DNA from: UMGS1958 sp045542415
Lineage (GTDB): Bacteria; Bacillota; Clostridia; UBA1381
Assembly (NCBI GenBank): GCA_045542415.1
Contig: JAZQKZ010000001.1
Coordinates: forward strand, 1 to 64,000
DNA: 64,000 nt
Reading direction: 5' to 3'
Made by a program: the position numbers and the translations under genes. How positions within the stretch are numbered: position 1 is the first letter of the stretch; each line of letters opens with the position of its first letter. Under the pieces are notes generated by a model, which was not told where the DNA came from, made no database searches, and saw only the letters and a list, made by a program, of their open reading frames with translations. Positions 49,819-58,628 of the stretch are shown here, piece by piece.

Positions 49819-50979
49819 ATGAAGAAGATAATTGCATTATCGGCCGCAGCAGTAATGCTTGGCGGTGCAATAAGTGTACAGGCGATGTCACAGGCAAAGC
49901 TCACAGTAACAGACGGTGGGGACAGAGAGATATCATTTGTAAATGATACAACAGATGCGGCATCAACATCAGTAAAGAATGTATTATATACTCTTGGAGA
50001 CCTTTCATCAAGAAGCTCGAAGAGCATACAGGCTTTTGAGGTTATGAGCGAGGTTGACGAGGACGGTGCGGTTGATGTGTATTTAAGACTTTCAACAGAG
50101 TCATCTACAGTGAATGCACTTGAAGAGTCAACAAAGCTTCTCAGAACCTATGAAATCGTAGTTAAGGACAGTGCTGACGAGGTGATTTTTGACAGCGGCG
50201 AAACAGAGCTTGAAATTAAGTCACCTGAGGCAGGCGAGTATGTGGCAGATATTTTCCTCGGACGCTTTAACGAAGAGGAGCTTGCAGAAAGCAATGTATA
50301 TAATTTATATGTAGCTGTTCCGACAGATGCGACTGCAAATGAGATTAAGAAAGCAAAGAATATCAGCTGGGAAATCGTATCAGATCCGGTAGAAGAGGGT
50401 GCAACACCGATTCCGGTGGTTGAAGAGGAGGAAGAGGAACCGACTCAGGCTCCGGCTGCAACAGCGGCACCGACAGCAGCTCCGAAGCCGACAGCAGCTC
50501 CGACAGCAGCACCTGTATCAACAGAAGCACCGGCAGGAGCTACAGAGGCACCTGTTGAGGCGATAAGCAGCGGAGAGAGAATTATCGGTGACGGTGACGG
50601 AGAAATCAAGGCAGGTAAATACACTGCTGAGGCAAGAGAAGAAAAGGCAAATATAAAGATTTATGACGAGGATGGCGAGCTTGCAAGAGAAATTGAGCTT
50701 GACGAGTCTAATCCGAGCAAGGTAATCACCCTGAAGAACGGTCAGAAGCTTGTTTATGAGGGCGGAGTGAATCTTGTGCCGTATAAGTCGGATTCAGCAT
50801 CGGCTTCAACTTCAACTTCATCAACAGGAAGCAGCACTGCCGGCAATGCTAAAGCAACAACAAAAACCAACCCCAAGACCGGTGATACAGCACCGATTGC
50901 ATGTGTATCGGTTGCCGCAGTATTTGCTTTAGGAATGCTTGCATATCCGGAAATTGAGAAGAGAAGAAAGAATAACTAA
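49819..50979 (+). CDS. Cell-wall-anchored surface protein with NPKTG sorting signal
   Basis: A 386-residue exported protein. A signal peptide ends near VQAMSQ. Residues 25-180 form the same N-terminal domain as in the preceding protein. A Thr/Ala/Pro-rich stalk (APTAAPKPTAAPTAAP, about 205-260) follows, then one GDGDGEIKAGKYTAEA module (265-330), a Ser/Thr spacer and the wall-sorting signal: NPKTGD, hydrophobic helix and RRKNN tail. The class B sortase encoded 26 bases downstream is the natural enzyme. Ligand or function is unknown. The start at 49819 has GGAGG upstream; 49786 has none. Confidence 0.85.
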   Translation: MKKIIALSAAAVMLGGAISVQAMSQAKLTVTDGGDREISFVNDTTDAASTSVKNVLYTLGDLSSRSSKSIQAFEVMSEVDEDGAVDVYLRLSTESSTVNALEESTKLLRTYEIVVKDSADEVIFDSGETELEIKSPEAGEYVADIFLGRFNEEELAESNVYNLYVAVPTDATANEIKKAKNISWEIVSDPVEEGATPIPVVEEEEEEPTQAPAATAAPTAAPKPTAAPTAAPVSTEAPAGATEAPVEAISSGERIIGDGDGEIKAGKYTAEAREEKANIKIYDEDGELAREIELDESNPSKVITLKNGQKLVYEGGVNLVPYKSDSASASTSTSSTGSSTAGNAKATTKTNPKTGDTAPIACVSVAAVFALGMLAYPEIEKRRKNN

Positions 50980-51005
50980 GAATATCAGAGAAAGGATTTG
51001 GTCGA

Positions 51006-51779
51006 GTGGAAGCTAAACGCTTGATTATAAGAGTCCTTTCTCTTTTGGTTTTCCTGGGCTGTGCCGCATATGTAATAACCTATTTTCGTGGAATAAATGA
51101 AGCGGAAAATGAGATTTCGCATATCCGTACAGTGGTAAGAGAACAGGTGAAAGAGGATACTGTGCTTGAGGATAACCTGGAGAAAGAGATTATAACATAT
51201 GAAGCAAACGGAATGATGAGCAAATATTATCCGCTTTATCAGACTAATAATGATATTGTCGGATGGCTGTATGTAGATGGAACAAATATTGACTATCCCG
51301 TTATGTACCGCAATGACGGAAATGATTTCTATATGAGTCGTGGCTTTTATAAGGAAAAACGTTCAGGCGGCATGCTTTTCATGGATTATGAATGCAGTAT
51401 AAATGGGAGTGATAACCTTATTATATACGGTCATAATATGCATGGCGGTACAATGTTCAATGAGCTGTCGAAGTATAAGAAAAAAGAATTTTTTGAAGAA
51501 AACGGTTATATCCGCTTTGACAGTATGTACAAAACCGGAACATATCGTGTAATTGGTGCAATGCATGTAAGGATAAAGGATAATTTTAATTATTATCAGT
51601 TCACAAAGGCGAATACTCCGGAGGAATTTGATGAATATATATCGACAGTGAAAAAGCTGTCAATTTATGATACAGGGGAAACAGCGCAGTTGGGGGACAG
51701 ATTGCTTACACTCTCAACCTGTTCGTACAATACAAAAAATGAAAGATTTGTAGTAGTTGCAAAATGGATCGGAGAATGA
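51006..51779 (+). CDS. srtB: Class B sortase
   Basis: A 257-residue membrane-anchored transpeptidase. An N-terminal signal-anchor helix (residues 6-27) leaves the catalytic domain outside. The active-site triad is complete: H143 in YGHNMHGG, C239 in TLSTCSY and R247 in NERFVVVAKW. The order and the helical insert before the cysteine fit class B. Start is GTG at 51006 with AAAGGA 9 bases upstream. It most probably attaches the NPKTG protein encoded just upstream to peptidoglycan. Confidence 0.92.
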   Translation: MEAKRLIIRVLSLLVFLGCAAYVITYFRGINEAENEISHIRTVVREQVKEDTVLEDNLEKEIITYEANGMMSKYYPLYQTNNDIVGWLYVDGTNIDYPVMYRNDGNDFYMSRGFYKEKRSGGMLFMDYECSINGSDNLIIYGHNMHGGTMFNELSKYKKKEFFEENGYIRFDSMYKTGTYRVIGAMHVRIKDNFNYYQFTKANTPEEFDEYISTVKKLSIYDTGETAQLGDRLLTLSTCSYNTKNERFVVVAKWIGE

Positions 51780-51780
51780 T

Positions 51781-51815
51781 TAAAGGGACTGTTGCGTAAA
51801 GCAATGGTCCCTTTA
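51781..51815. terminator. Bidirectional terminator between sortase and comEC
   Basis: TAAAGGGAC and GTCCCTTTA pair, with an inner TTGC/GCAA stem, right after the sortase stop; the comEC TAA (51815-51813) lies in the 3' arm. Confidence 0.72.
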
Positions 51816-54083
51816 GCGTTTGCTGTATTCAGCTTCAATGTTTCCGTCTTCCCTGCAGCGGAGTAGTATATTTCCGTGTTTGTCCGTACGCAGAACTTTC
51901 GCATAGTTTAATCGGGAAAGCACCTCCTTGGCAGGATGAGCGTACTCGTTGTTTTCGCCGACACCTATAAGTGCATATTCAGGAGATATGGTAGCTATCA
52001 TTTCGGTACAGCTTGATGTAGGTGAGCCGTGATGTGCTACCTTTAATACCTCGGCATCATTTACTACCTTGTGCGAAAGTAAATCAAGTTCGGCAGTTTT
52101 AGTCATATCACCCGTGAAAATAGCGTTAAATTTTCCGTAGATGACTTCGAGATAAAGAGAAGTATCATTTTCATCAGTTCCGGCAAGCACATTGTCAGAG
52201 GCAGGGACTGCATTTATCATTATACCGTCAGCTTTTATGAGTGTTGGTTTTGAAATGTGCCATACCTTTGTGCCGTTTTCTTCGGCAAGTCTCTCAATTT
52301 CAAGGCGAATTTCATTTTCGGGCATTACGTCAGGAATATAAATGTTTTTTATACTGACAGACTTCAATGCCTCGATAATCCCCTCTGTATGGTCTTTATG
52401 ATAATGACTTACAAAGGCGGCATCTACTGAATTGACCCCGTGTTCGTTCAGATAGGGAATAAATACATTTTCACCGATATTGTAATTGCTGTATTCGGGA
52501 CTGCCGCCCCCGTCAATTAATATATTGCTTCTGAAAGGCAGCTGTATAAGTGTAGCATCACCCTGACCGACATCAATAAAATGCAGTTTGAGTTTATTGA
52601 CATCAGATATAACGTAAGTAAGCTGTGAGCAGAAAAGTCCTGCAGAAACAGCAATGCAGACGAGCTTGTGAAGATTCTTCTTGCGTGATGAGTATATTAT
52701 TGCCGCCAGTAAAAAGTAAAATGCAAAGATAAATACCGGCGTGGGCTTTTGCAAGGTGAGGGAAGCGTACGGGAGCTTGTTTATAAGTATCGGAATGTGT
52801 AAAAGCACCATTATAAACTTGTGTGAAATCCATGCAAACGGTACGGGAGTAGTGAACATGCAGTTCAGCAGAAACAGGGGAGAAGTGGCAAGAATAAATG
52901 TAAGTAAAGGTATAAAAATTGTTGATGCAAGGAATGAATATACAGAAATTCTTCCGAAAAAGTACAGGGTAAGAGGAGCGAGTCCGACGGTGAATACAAG
53001 GTATCTGCATATAAACTGAGAAAATGAATTTTTACCTGAAAGTAACGGCATGAAGCTTCGTATAACCACAGAAGCGACAATTGAATATACGAATCCGGCA
53101 TCAAAAAGAAGCATGGGATTGGCAATTGAAGCAACAAGAGTGAACAGTGAAAGTGAATTTATATAGCTGCCACTGCCGAAAATATTCTTGCATAAAATAA
53201 GAATGGCAAAAACAGCACCGGCTTTAAGAGAAGTTGCGGTGCCACCGAGAAGCATGTAAAGTATAAGGATTATGACAAGTGCAGTATCGCGGATACGTCG
53301 GGGAATAACCGACGAAAATATACCTATAAAAAACGAAATAAGGGTAATATGTATAAATGCCGGATAGAACAGATGACGTGTTCCGGTGTGTGTTAGTATT
53401 GAATCATAGTTGTCTGAAAATTCGTGCTTATGCCCTGTGATAATTGCAATCATAGCGGCAGCGATGTCACCGTCATAATGCTTTTTGATAAGCTCAGCGC
53501 ATTTTGATTTCAGAAGATTTGACGTATAAGACGGTGAAATATATCTGTAGGTCTCGGAGGATTCGGTCATTGTCAGTGCAGTGATCTTAAAGTATATGTC
53601 TCGTGAGGCATAGTATTTCTGAGAGTTGAATGCACCGTCGGATGAGTTATTTTCTATTCTTTTGAGTTTACCAAAGACAATAACGTTGTCGCCGCATCGG
53701 AAAACAGATTCGGAATTGACAATTATTTTTGATTTAAACGGAACGCGGCTTCCGTTAAATTCTATATCCTCGGCATAGACAGTGTAGCGGTTAATACCGT
53801 AATTATCATATGGAATAGAGCAGATGCACCCGTAAAGCGTGACATAATCGCCGTCATACTCATTTCCGCGATTGGGTTCGACAGCGGAGTTATATAAAAG
53901 CATACCTGACATAAAAGTAATAACAGCGAAAATAACATCGCTGCGGTAGTGTTTTGATTTTCGGGCTGTGATGAAAGAAATAGATATGAGAAAGAAAGCA
54001 AAAACAGCAACCATAAAGACAGGTAAATACTGTGCAGAGTAGATACCTGCCGCCAGTGACAGTGCCAAAGGCAAGAAATTCAT
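51813..54083 (-). CDS. comEC: DNA internalization-related competence protein ComEC/Rec2
   Basis: A 756-residue membrane protein that forms the channel for single-stranded DNA uptake. Order of parts: two N-terminal hydrophobic segments; a DUF4131/OB-like region (VTLYGCICSIPYDNYG); the Competence domain with multiple helices (ALTHTG-type segment SILTHTGTRHLFYPAFIH, then LGGTATSLKAGA); and a C-terminal metallo-beta-lactamase domain (FIDVGQGDATLI, ILIDGGG, VSHYHKDHTEGI, KVAHHGSPTSS), probably the nuclease part. Full length suggests the DNA-uptake route is intact, although no comEA is linked here. AAGGA precedes the start. Confidence 0.92.
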   Translation of the reverse strand: MNFLPLALSLAAGIYSAQYLPVFMVAVFAFFLISISFITARKSKHYRSDVIFAVITFMSGMLLYNSAVEPNRGNEYDGDYVTLYGCICSIPYDNYGINRYTVYAEDIEFNGSRVPFKSKIIVNSESVFRCGDNVIVFGKLKRIENNSSDGAFNSQKYYASRDIYFKITALTMTESSETYRYISPSYTSNLLKSKCAELIKKHYDGDIAAAMIAIITGHKHEFSDNYDSILTHTGTRHLFYPAFIHITLISFFIGIFSSVIPRRIRDTALVIILILYMLLGGTATSLKAGAVFAILILCKNIFGSGSYINSLSLFTLVASIANPMLLFDAGFVYSIVASVVIRSFMPLLSGKNSFSQFICRYLVFTVGLAPLTLYFFGRISVYSFLASTIFIPLLTFILATSPLFLLNCMFTTPVPFAWISHKFIMVLLHIPILINKLPYASLTLQKPTPVFIFAFYFLLAAIIYSSRKKNLHKLVCIAVSAGLFCSQLTYVISDVNKLKLHFIDVGQGDATLIQLPFRSNILIDGGGSPEYSNYNIGENVFIPYLNEHGVNSVDAAFVSHYHKDHTEGIIEALKSVSIKNIYIPDVMPENEIRLEIERLAEENGTKVWHISKPTLIKADGIMINAVPASDNVLAGTDENDTSLYLEVIYGKFNAIFTGDMTKTAELDLLSHKVVNDAEVLKVAHHGSPTSSCTEMIATISPEYALIGVGENNEYAHPAKEVLSRLNYAKVLRTDKHGNILLRCREDGNIEAEYSKR

Positions 54084-54117
54084 ATCAATACATTCCTTTC
54101 ATCCAAATATCCATATT

Positions 54118-54146
54118 ATGATACAACACAAAGGGTATTTTGTCAA
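54118..54146 (-). promoter_or_regulatory. Sigma-A promoter of comEC
   Basis: Minus strand TTGACA (54146-54141), 17-base spacer, TATCAT (54123-54118). Confidence 0.65.
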
Positions 54147-54209
54147 GTGATACGTTTTTTTTGTAAAAAGAAAATGAATTGAAACAAGGATATATTTTTG
54201 ATACTGTTA

Positions 54210-54238
54210 TTGACTTATACAAGATATGCATATATAAT
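54210..54238 (+). promoter_or_regulatory. Sigma-A promoter of the DNA glycosylase gene
   Basis: TTGACT (54210-54215), 17-base spacer, TATAAT (54233-54238), 17 bases before the start codon. Confidence 0.75.
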
Positions 54239-54255
54239 ATTTTAGAGGTGATGTT

Positions 54256-54747
54256 ATGAAATCGGAAATAATCAGTCATCCCATTGCACCGACGTATAAT
54301 AAAGATTCTGAAATATTGATTCTTGGCAGTTTTCCGTCGGTTAAATCCCGGGAACAGATGTACTTTTACGGACATCCGCAAAATAGATTCTGGAAAGTGG
54401 TATCGGCGGTGTATGATGAAAAAACACCTGAAACAGTTGATGAAAAGCATGACTTTTTGCTCCGTAACCGTATTGCAGTGTGGGATGTGATTGCACAATG
54501 TGAAATTGTGGGCAGCTCGGACAGTTCTATTAAAGACGTCAAACCTAATGATTTGACACCAATCTTAAACACCGCCGATATCCGTAAAATATTCGTAAAC
54601 GGTAAAATGGCAGAAAAGTATTTCAATAAATATGCAAAGCCGATAGTAGGTCGTGAGGCAATCTGCCTGCCGTCAACCTCACCGGCAAATGCGGCATGGT
54701 CGCTTGAAAGGTTGGTTGAGGTGTGGAAAGTGATTAAAAAAGCATAA
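54256..54747 (+). CDS. DNA-deoxyinosine glycosylase (uracil-DNA glycosylase superfamily)
   Basis: A 163-residue member of the uracil-DNA glycosylase superfamily, of the hypoxanthine-DNA glycosylase type (family 6). EILILGSFPSVKSREQMYFYGHPQNRFWK is the N-terminal signature; IAVWDVIAQCEIVGSSDSSI and the C-terminal LPSTSPANAAW, which intercalates into DNA, support it. It would remove hypoxanthine produced by adenine deamination. AGAGGTGA lies upstream of the start. It is a single-gene unit between comEC and the OPT transporter. Confidence 0.88.
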   Translation: MKSEIISHPIAPTYNKDSEILILGSFPSVKSREQMYFYGHPQNRFWKVVSAVYDEKTPETVDEKHDFLLRNRIAVWDVIAQCEIVGSSDSSIKDVKPNDLTPILNTADIRKIFVNGKMAEKYFNKYAKPIVGREAICLPSTSPANAAWSLERLVEVWKVIKKA

Positions 54748-54816
54748 CAGAGGAGTCTAAAAAATCCCTTTGTTTCTTTAATTTGACAAAATCTTCAAAA
54801 TACATAAAAATAACTG

Positions 54817-54845
54817 TTGATTTTTTGGTTAAAATGTGATATAAT
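54817..54845 (+). promoter_or_regulatory. Sigma-A promoter of the OPT-pqqD operon
   Basis: TTGATT (54817-54822), 17-base spacer, TATAAT (54840-54845). The leader to the OPT start is about 90 bases with no evident structure. Confidence 0.75.
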
Positions 54846-54943
54846 GCTATTGTCTATAAATATGCGGTGCTTATAAGATGGATTTTTATGTGCCATATCC
54901 CTCTTATAAAAGCCGAAAAAACATCGGAAAAAGGAGAAGTAAA

Positions 54944-56845
54944 ATGGACAACAAAAATTTCAAGCCGTATATTCCGGCGGATAAGGTTACTCCCGAAATT
55001 ACACTTACTTCGGTGATTATGGGTATTATCCTTGCTGTAGTATTCGGTGCGGCAAATGCGTATCTGGGACTTCGTGTCGGCATGACAGTTTCGGCATCAA
55101 TCCCGGCTGCGGTTATATCAATGGGAGTTATCCGCGTGATTATGCGTAAAAACTCTATTCTGGAAAGTAATGTAGTACAGACAGTAGGCTCAGCGGGTGA
55201 GTCTCTTGCTGCAGGTGCCATCTTTACATTACCGGCGCTTTTCCTCTGGGCAGCAGAGGGAACAATGGAAAAGCCGGACATGGTGGAAATTACTTTGATT
55301 GCTTTACTGGGCGGTTTATTGGGAGTATTCTTCATGGTACCGCTTCGTAATGCACTTATCGTAAAGGAGCATGGAGTTTTACCGTACCCGGAGGGTACAG
55401 CTTGTGCTGAGGTTCTTTTGGCAGGCGAAGAGGGTGGAGCTAATGCTTCAACAGTATTCGCAGGTATGGGCTTTGCGGCACTCTTCAAGTTTATCATCGA
55501 CGGACTCAAGCTCGTTGCAGGCGAAATCACATTCGCAGTAAAGGGCTTTGCAGGTGCAATCGGTACACAGATTTATCCGGCTGTAATGAGTGTAGGTTAT
55601 ATCTGCGGACCGAGAATTTCATCATACATGTTTGCCGGCGGAGTTTTAAGCTGGTTGGTATTAATCCCGATGGTGGTATTGTTCGGCGAGCAGCTGACAT
55701 TATATCCGGGAACAGAGCCGATCGGTGTTATGTTCGCAGAGGGCGGTGCAAGTGCTATCTGGGGTTCGTACATCCGTTACATTGGTGCAGGTGCTTTGGC
55801 AGCTGGCGGTATTATCAGCTTAATTAAGTCATTACCGTTAATCGTTACTACATTTGCAGGTGCTTTAAAGAGCATGAAGAATGCAGGCGGTGCAGGTACA
55901 AGCCGTACAGAGCAGGATATCAGCATGAAGATTGTTTTAATTGCAATCGCAATTTTAACACTTTTAGTTTGGCTCGTTCCGGCAATCCCGGTAACACTTA
56001 TCGGTGCAATTATCGTGGTAGTATTCGGATTCTTCTTTGCTACAGTATCATCAAGAATGGTAGGTCTTGTAGGAAGCAGTAACAACCCGGTTTCGGGTAT
56101 GGCTATCGCAACATTATTAATTGCAACAGTTATCTTAAAGCTCACAGGCGACAGCGGTGCTCACGGTATGAGAGCGGCAATCGCTATCGGTTCAATTATC
56201 TGTATCGTAGCGGCTATTTCGGGCGATACATCACAGGACTTAAAGACGGGTTATCTTTTAGGTGCAACTCCGAAGAAGCAGCAGATTGGTGAAATCATCG
56301 GTGTTGCTGCGGCTGCATTCGCTATTGGCGGTACATTATATCTCTTAGACAGTGCATGGGGCTTCGGTTCAGAGGAGCTTGCAGCTCCGCAGGCTACACT
56401 CATGAAGATGATTATCGAGGGCGTTATGAACGCAAACCTCCCGTGGGAGCTTGTGTTCATCGGCGTATTTATTGCAGTTATCGTTGAAGTAGTCGGAATT
56501 CCGGTATTGCCGTTCGCAATCGGTGTATATCTTCCGGTACAGCTCAACGCATGTATTATGGTCGGCGGTCTTGTAAGACTTGTATTTGACAAGATGAAGA
56601 AGGAAGAGAACGAGAAGAAAGCTATCGTAAACGACGGTATCCTGTTCTGTTCAGGTATGATTGCAGGTGAGGGTCTGGTTGGTATCATTCTCGCACTTCT
56701 TGCAGTTGTAGGCGTAGATAAGGCGATTGATCTTTCGGGCATGATTAATCTTCCGGTTGCAGTAGGCAACATTGCAAGTATTGTAGTATTTGCACTTATC
56801 ATCCTCTCATTACTTAGGTTCTCAGTGTGGAAGAAGCGTAAGTAA
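54944..56845 (+). CDS. OPT family oligopeptide transporter
   Basis: A 633-residue membrane protein with about 15 hydrophobic segments, of the OPT (oligopeptide/metal-chelate) family. Signature regions are GAANAYLGLRVGMTVSASIPAAV near the start, VQTVGSAGESLAAGAIFTLPAL, PYPEGTACAEVLLAGEEGG and KTGYLLGATPKKQQ. Members import oligopeptides or metal-nicotianamine-like complexes with protons. The start at 54944 has AAGGAG upstream; 54878 has none. Its stop overlaps the PqqD-like start by one base (TAATG). Confidence 0.93.
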   Translation: MDNKNFKPYIPADKVTPEITLTSVIMGIILAVVFGAANAYLGLRVGMTVSASIPAAVISMGVIRVIMRKNSILESNVVQTVGSAGESLAAGAIFTLPALFLWAAEGTMEKPDMVEITLIALLGGLLGVFFMVPLRNALIVKEHGVLPYPEGTACAEVLLAGEEGGANASTVFAGMGFAALFKFIIDGLKLVAGEITFAVKGFAGAIGTQIYPAVMSVGYICGPRISSYMFAGGVLSWLVLIPMVVLFGEQLTLYPGTEPIGVMFAEGGASAIWGSYIRYIGAGALAAGGIISLIKSLPLIVTTFAGALKSMKNAGGAGTSRTEQDISMKIVLIAIAILTLLVWLVPAIPVTLIGAIIVVVFGFFFATVSSRMVGLVGSSNNPVSGMAIATLLIATVILKLTGDSGAHGMRAAIAIGSIICIVAAISGDTSQDLKTGYLLGATPKKQQIGEIIGVAAAAFAIGGTLYLLDSAWGFGSEELAAPQATLMKMIIEGVMNANLPWELVFIGVFIAVIVEVVGIPVLPFAIGVYLPVQLNACIMVGGLVRLVFDKMKKEENEKKAIVNDGILFCSGMIAGEGLVGIILALLAVVGVDKAIDLSGMINLPVAVGNIASIVVFALIILSLLRFSVWKKRK

Positions 56846-57195
56846 TGAAGAAGAAAAATGTAATATCTGAAAACTATCTGGAGCGTTGTCCGATCCGTAA
56901 GGAGGGCTTGCGTTGGGCACAGGATGACGAGGGTAAGGTTACTCTCGAAATTGATAACACCGGAGTCTTTAATAAAATTGCACAAAAGCTATTAAAAAAG
57001 CCGAGAGTAAGCTACGTCCACCTGGACGAAACGGGCAGTTTTGTCTGGCCGTTGCTTGATGGCGATAAAAGTATAGTGGAATTGGGCAAATTGGTAGAGG
57101 AACGGTTCGGAGACTCTGCAAATCCGCTGTATGAGCGGTTGGCGAAGTATTTTCAGATTTTAGACAGCTATAATTTCATTGAATGGAATAAGTAA
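56845..57195 (+). CDS. PqqD-like peptide-binding (RRE) protein
   Basis: A 116-residue protein with the winged-helix PqqD fold, the RiPP recognition element that holds leader peptides for modifying enzymes. VSYVHLDETGSFVWPLLDGDKSIVELGKLVEERFG is the diagnostic block (hydrophobic-xx-hydrophobic-W-x-L-hydrophobic-DG), followed by LAKYFQILDSYNFIEW. No radical SAM or other maturase is adjacent. It is translationally coupled to the OPT transporter, so it may bind the transported peptide or regulate the transporter. That role is inference. Confidence 0.85.
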   Translation: MKKKNVISENYLERCPIRKEGLRWAQDDEGKVTLEIDNTGVFNKIAQKLLKKPRVSYVHLDETGSFVWPLLDGDKSIVELGKLVEERFGDSANPLYERLAKYFQILDSYNFIEWNK

Positions 57196-57200
57196 AAAAT

Positions 57201-57243
57201 ATCCCGAAAACGAAGAGTGAATGTCGTTTTCGGGATTTTTTTT
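57201..57243 (+). terminator. Terminator of the OPT-pqqD operon
   Basis: A perfect 13-bp stem (ATCCCGAAAACGA with TCGTTTTCGGGAT) around a 10-base loop, followed by seven or more T. Confidence 0.93.
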
Positions 57244-57272
57244 GTTAAATTGCATAAAGATTTAATTTTTTC

Positions 57273-57301
57273 TTGCAAAAGAGAATGAATTGGTATATAA
57301 T
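57273..57301 (+). promoter_or_regulatory. Sigma-A promoter of the GMP synthase gene
   Basis: TTGCAA (57273-57278), 17-base spacer, TATAAT (57296-57301), 48 bases before the start. No purine riboswitch was recognised. Confidence 0.72.
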
Positions 57302-57349
57302 AAAAAAGTAAAAATCACTTAATTTTAAATGATATCAGGAGGAATTGTT

Positions 57350-58327
57350 ATGACAAACAAAAGACCGGATACAATGGAGCGTATAACAACACCAGCACTT
57401 GCAAATGCGTTTATTGAGGAGCAGGTGGCAGAGGTGCGTGCACAGGTAGGAGACAAGAAGGTTCTTCTCGCATTATCGGGTGGTGTGGATAGCTCAGTGG
57501 TTGCTGCTTTATTGGTTAAGGCTATCGGTAAGCAGCTGGTTTGTGTTCATGTAAATCACGGCTTAATGCGTAAGGGTGAAAGCGAGCAGGTTATTGAAGT
57601 ATTCAGAGATCAGCTTGATGCGAACCTTATTTATATCGACGCAACAGACCGTTTTCTTGACAAGCTCGCAGGTGTAGCAGAGCCGGAGAGAAAGAGAAAG
57701 ATTATCGGCGGTGAGTTCATTGAGGTGTTCAATGAAGAGGCTATGAAGCTTGATGATATAGATTTCCTTGCACAGGGAACAATTTATCCGGATATCTTAG
57801 AGAGTGACGGTGTAAAGGCACATCACAACGTTGGTGGCTTACCGGAGGATATGAAGTTTGAGCTGGTTGAGCCGGTAAGACTTTTATATAAGGATGAGGT
57901 AAGAGAGGTAGGACGTGCATTGGGACTTCCGTCATCAATGGTTGACCGTCAGCCGTTCCCTGGACCGGGTCTTGGTGTACGTTGCTTAGGCGCAATCACA
58001 AGAGACCGCTTACACGCACTCCGCGAAGCAGATGCAATCCTCAGAGAGGAATTTGACAACTGTGGCTTGGCAAAGACAGTATGGCAGTATTTCATTGCAG
58101 TACCGGACATGAAGAGTGTAGGCGTAAGAGACGACAAGCGTTACGAGGGCTGGCCGGCAATCATCCGTGCTGTAAATACAACCGATGCTATGACAGCAAC
58201 AATTGAAGAGATTCCGTATGAGGTACTCCACAAGATTACAAATCGTATCACATCAGAGGTAGAGGGCATTAACAGAGTATTATTAGACTTAACCCCGAAG
58301 CCGATCGGTACTATTGAGTGGGAATAA
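57350..58327 (+). CDS. guaA: GMP synthase, ATP-pyrophosphatase subunit (no amidotransferase domain)
   Basis: A 325-residue enzyme that aminates XMP to GMP. The PP-loop is LLALSGGVDSSVVAALL; family blocks VHVNHGLMRKGE, LAQGTIYPDILES and GLPSSMVDRQPFPGPGLGVRC are followed by the dimerisation domain ending NRVLLDLTPKPIGTIEWE. Most bacterial GuaA proteins are about 510 residues and begin with a class I glutamine amidotransferase; that domain is missing here. The enzyme must use ammonia or a separate glutaminase partner, as in the two-subunit archaeal type. AGGAGG lies upstream of 57350. The 3' end is a known kind of integration site for genomic islands. Confidence 0.93.
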   Translation: MTNKRPDTMERITTPALANAFIEEQVAEVRAQVGDKKVLLALSGGVDSSVVAALLVKAIGKQLVCVHVNHGLMRKGESEQVIEVFRDQLDANLIYIDATDRFLDKLAGVAEPERKRKIIGGEFIEVFNEEAMKLDDIDFLAQGTIYPDILESDGVKAHHNVGGLPEDMKFELVEPVRLLYKDEVREVGRALGLPSSMVDRQPFPGPGLGVRCLGAITRDRLHALREADAILREEFDNCGLAKTVWQYFIAVPDMKSVGVRDDKRYEGWPAIIRAVNTTDAMTATIEEIPYEVLHKITNRITSEVEGINRVLLDLTPKPIGTIEWE

Positions 58328-58565
58328 TGTCAGGAACCCTCGAAAGTGGCTTAAAATAAGGCTTTTCGAAGTTGCAAAATCTGCAATGATACTAATTTGA
58401 TACTATTTATTATTGCAGACAATAAATGTTTACTAAAAGAAACACCACTGAAAACGACGAAGTTTTTGGTGGTGTTTTTGCGTTTATTTTGATCTATTTC
58501 TGTTTTCGATTAGTCTTTTGCTATTACAAGGTATATAATTTTATAAATTATTTACTTAAAACATA
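58328..58565. other. Gene-free junction between guaA and the ars operon
   Basis: No gene is supported here. It holds a CTCGAAAG...CTTTTCGAAG inverted segment just after the guaA stop, two direct GATACTA copies (about 58389 and 58400), a terminator hairpin (58441-58479) and an AT-rich stretch. A junction of this kind at the 3' end of guaA could be the scar of an integration event, but no integrase is present. Confidence 0.4.
58441..58479 (+). terminator. Terminator between guaA and arsR
   Basis: AACACCAC (58441-58448) pairs with GTGGTGTT (58469-58476), with an inner AAAAC/GTTTT stem, followed by T residues. Confidence 0.72.
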
Positions 58566-58594
58566 TTGACAAATGTCTATTTATAATATATAAT
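58566..58594 (+). promoter_or_regulatory. Sigma-A promoter of the ars operon
   Basis: TTGACA (58566-58571), 17-base spacer, TATAAT (58589-58594): both hexamers are consensus. Confidence 0.82.
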
Positions 58595-58596
58595 AT

Positions 58597-58618
58597 CACA
58601 TAGATAAAGTTCTATGTG
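58597..58618. promoter_or_regulatory. ArsR operator
   Basis: CACATAGA and TCTATGTG form a perfect 8-bp inverted repeat with a 6-base spacer, three bases after the -10. A related imperfect copy (ATACAT...ATGTAT, about 58978-59001) precedes the permease gene. Both fit ArsR-family sites, where arsenite releases the repressor. Confidence 0.68.
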
Positions 58619-58628
58619 AGGTGAGTTT

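Noticed and set aside
54904..55530. 208-residue open frame antisense to the OPT transporter
   Set aside because: A Ser/Pro/Thr/Ala-rich mirror of a membrane protein without a start signal; a shadow frame.
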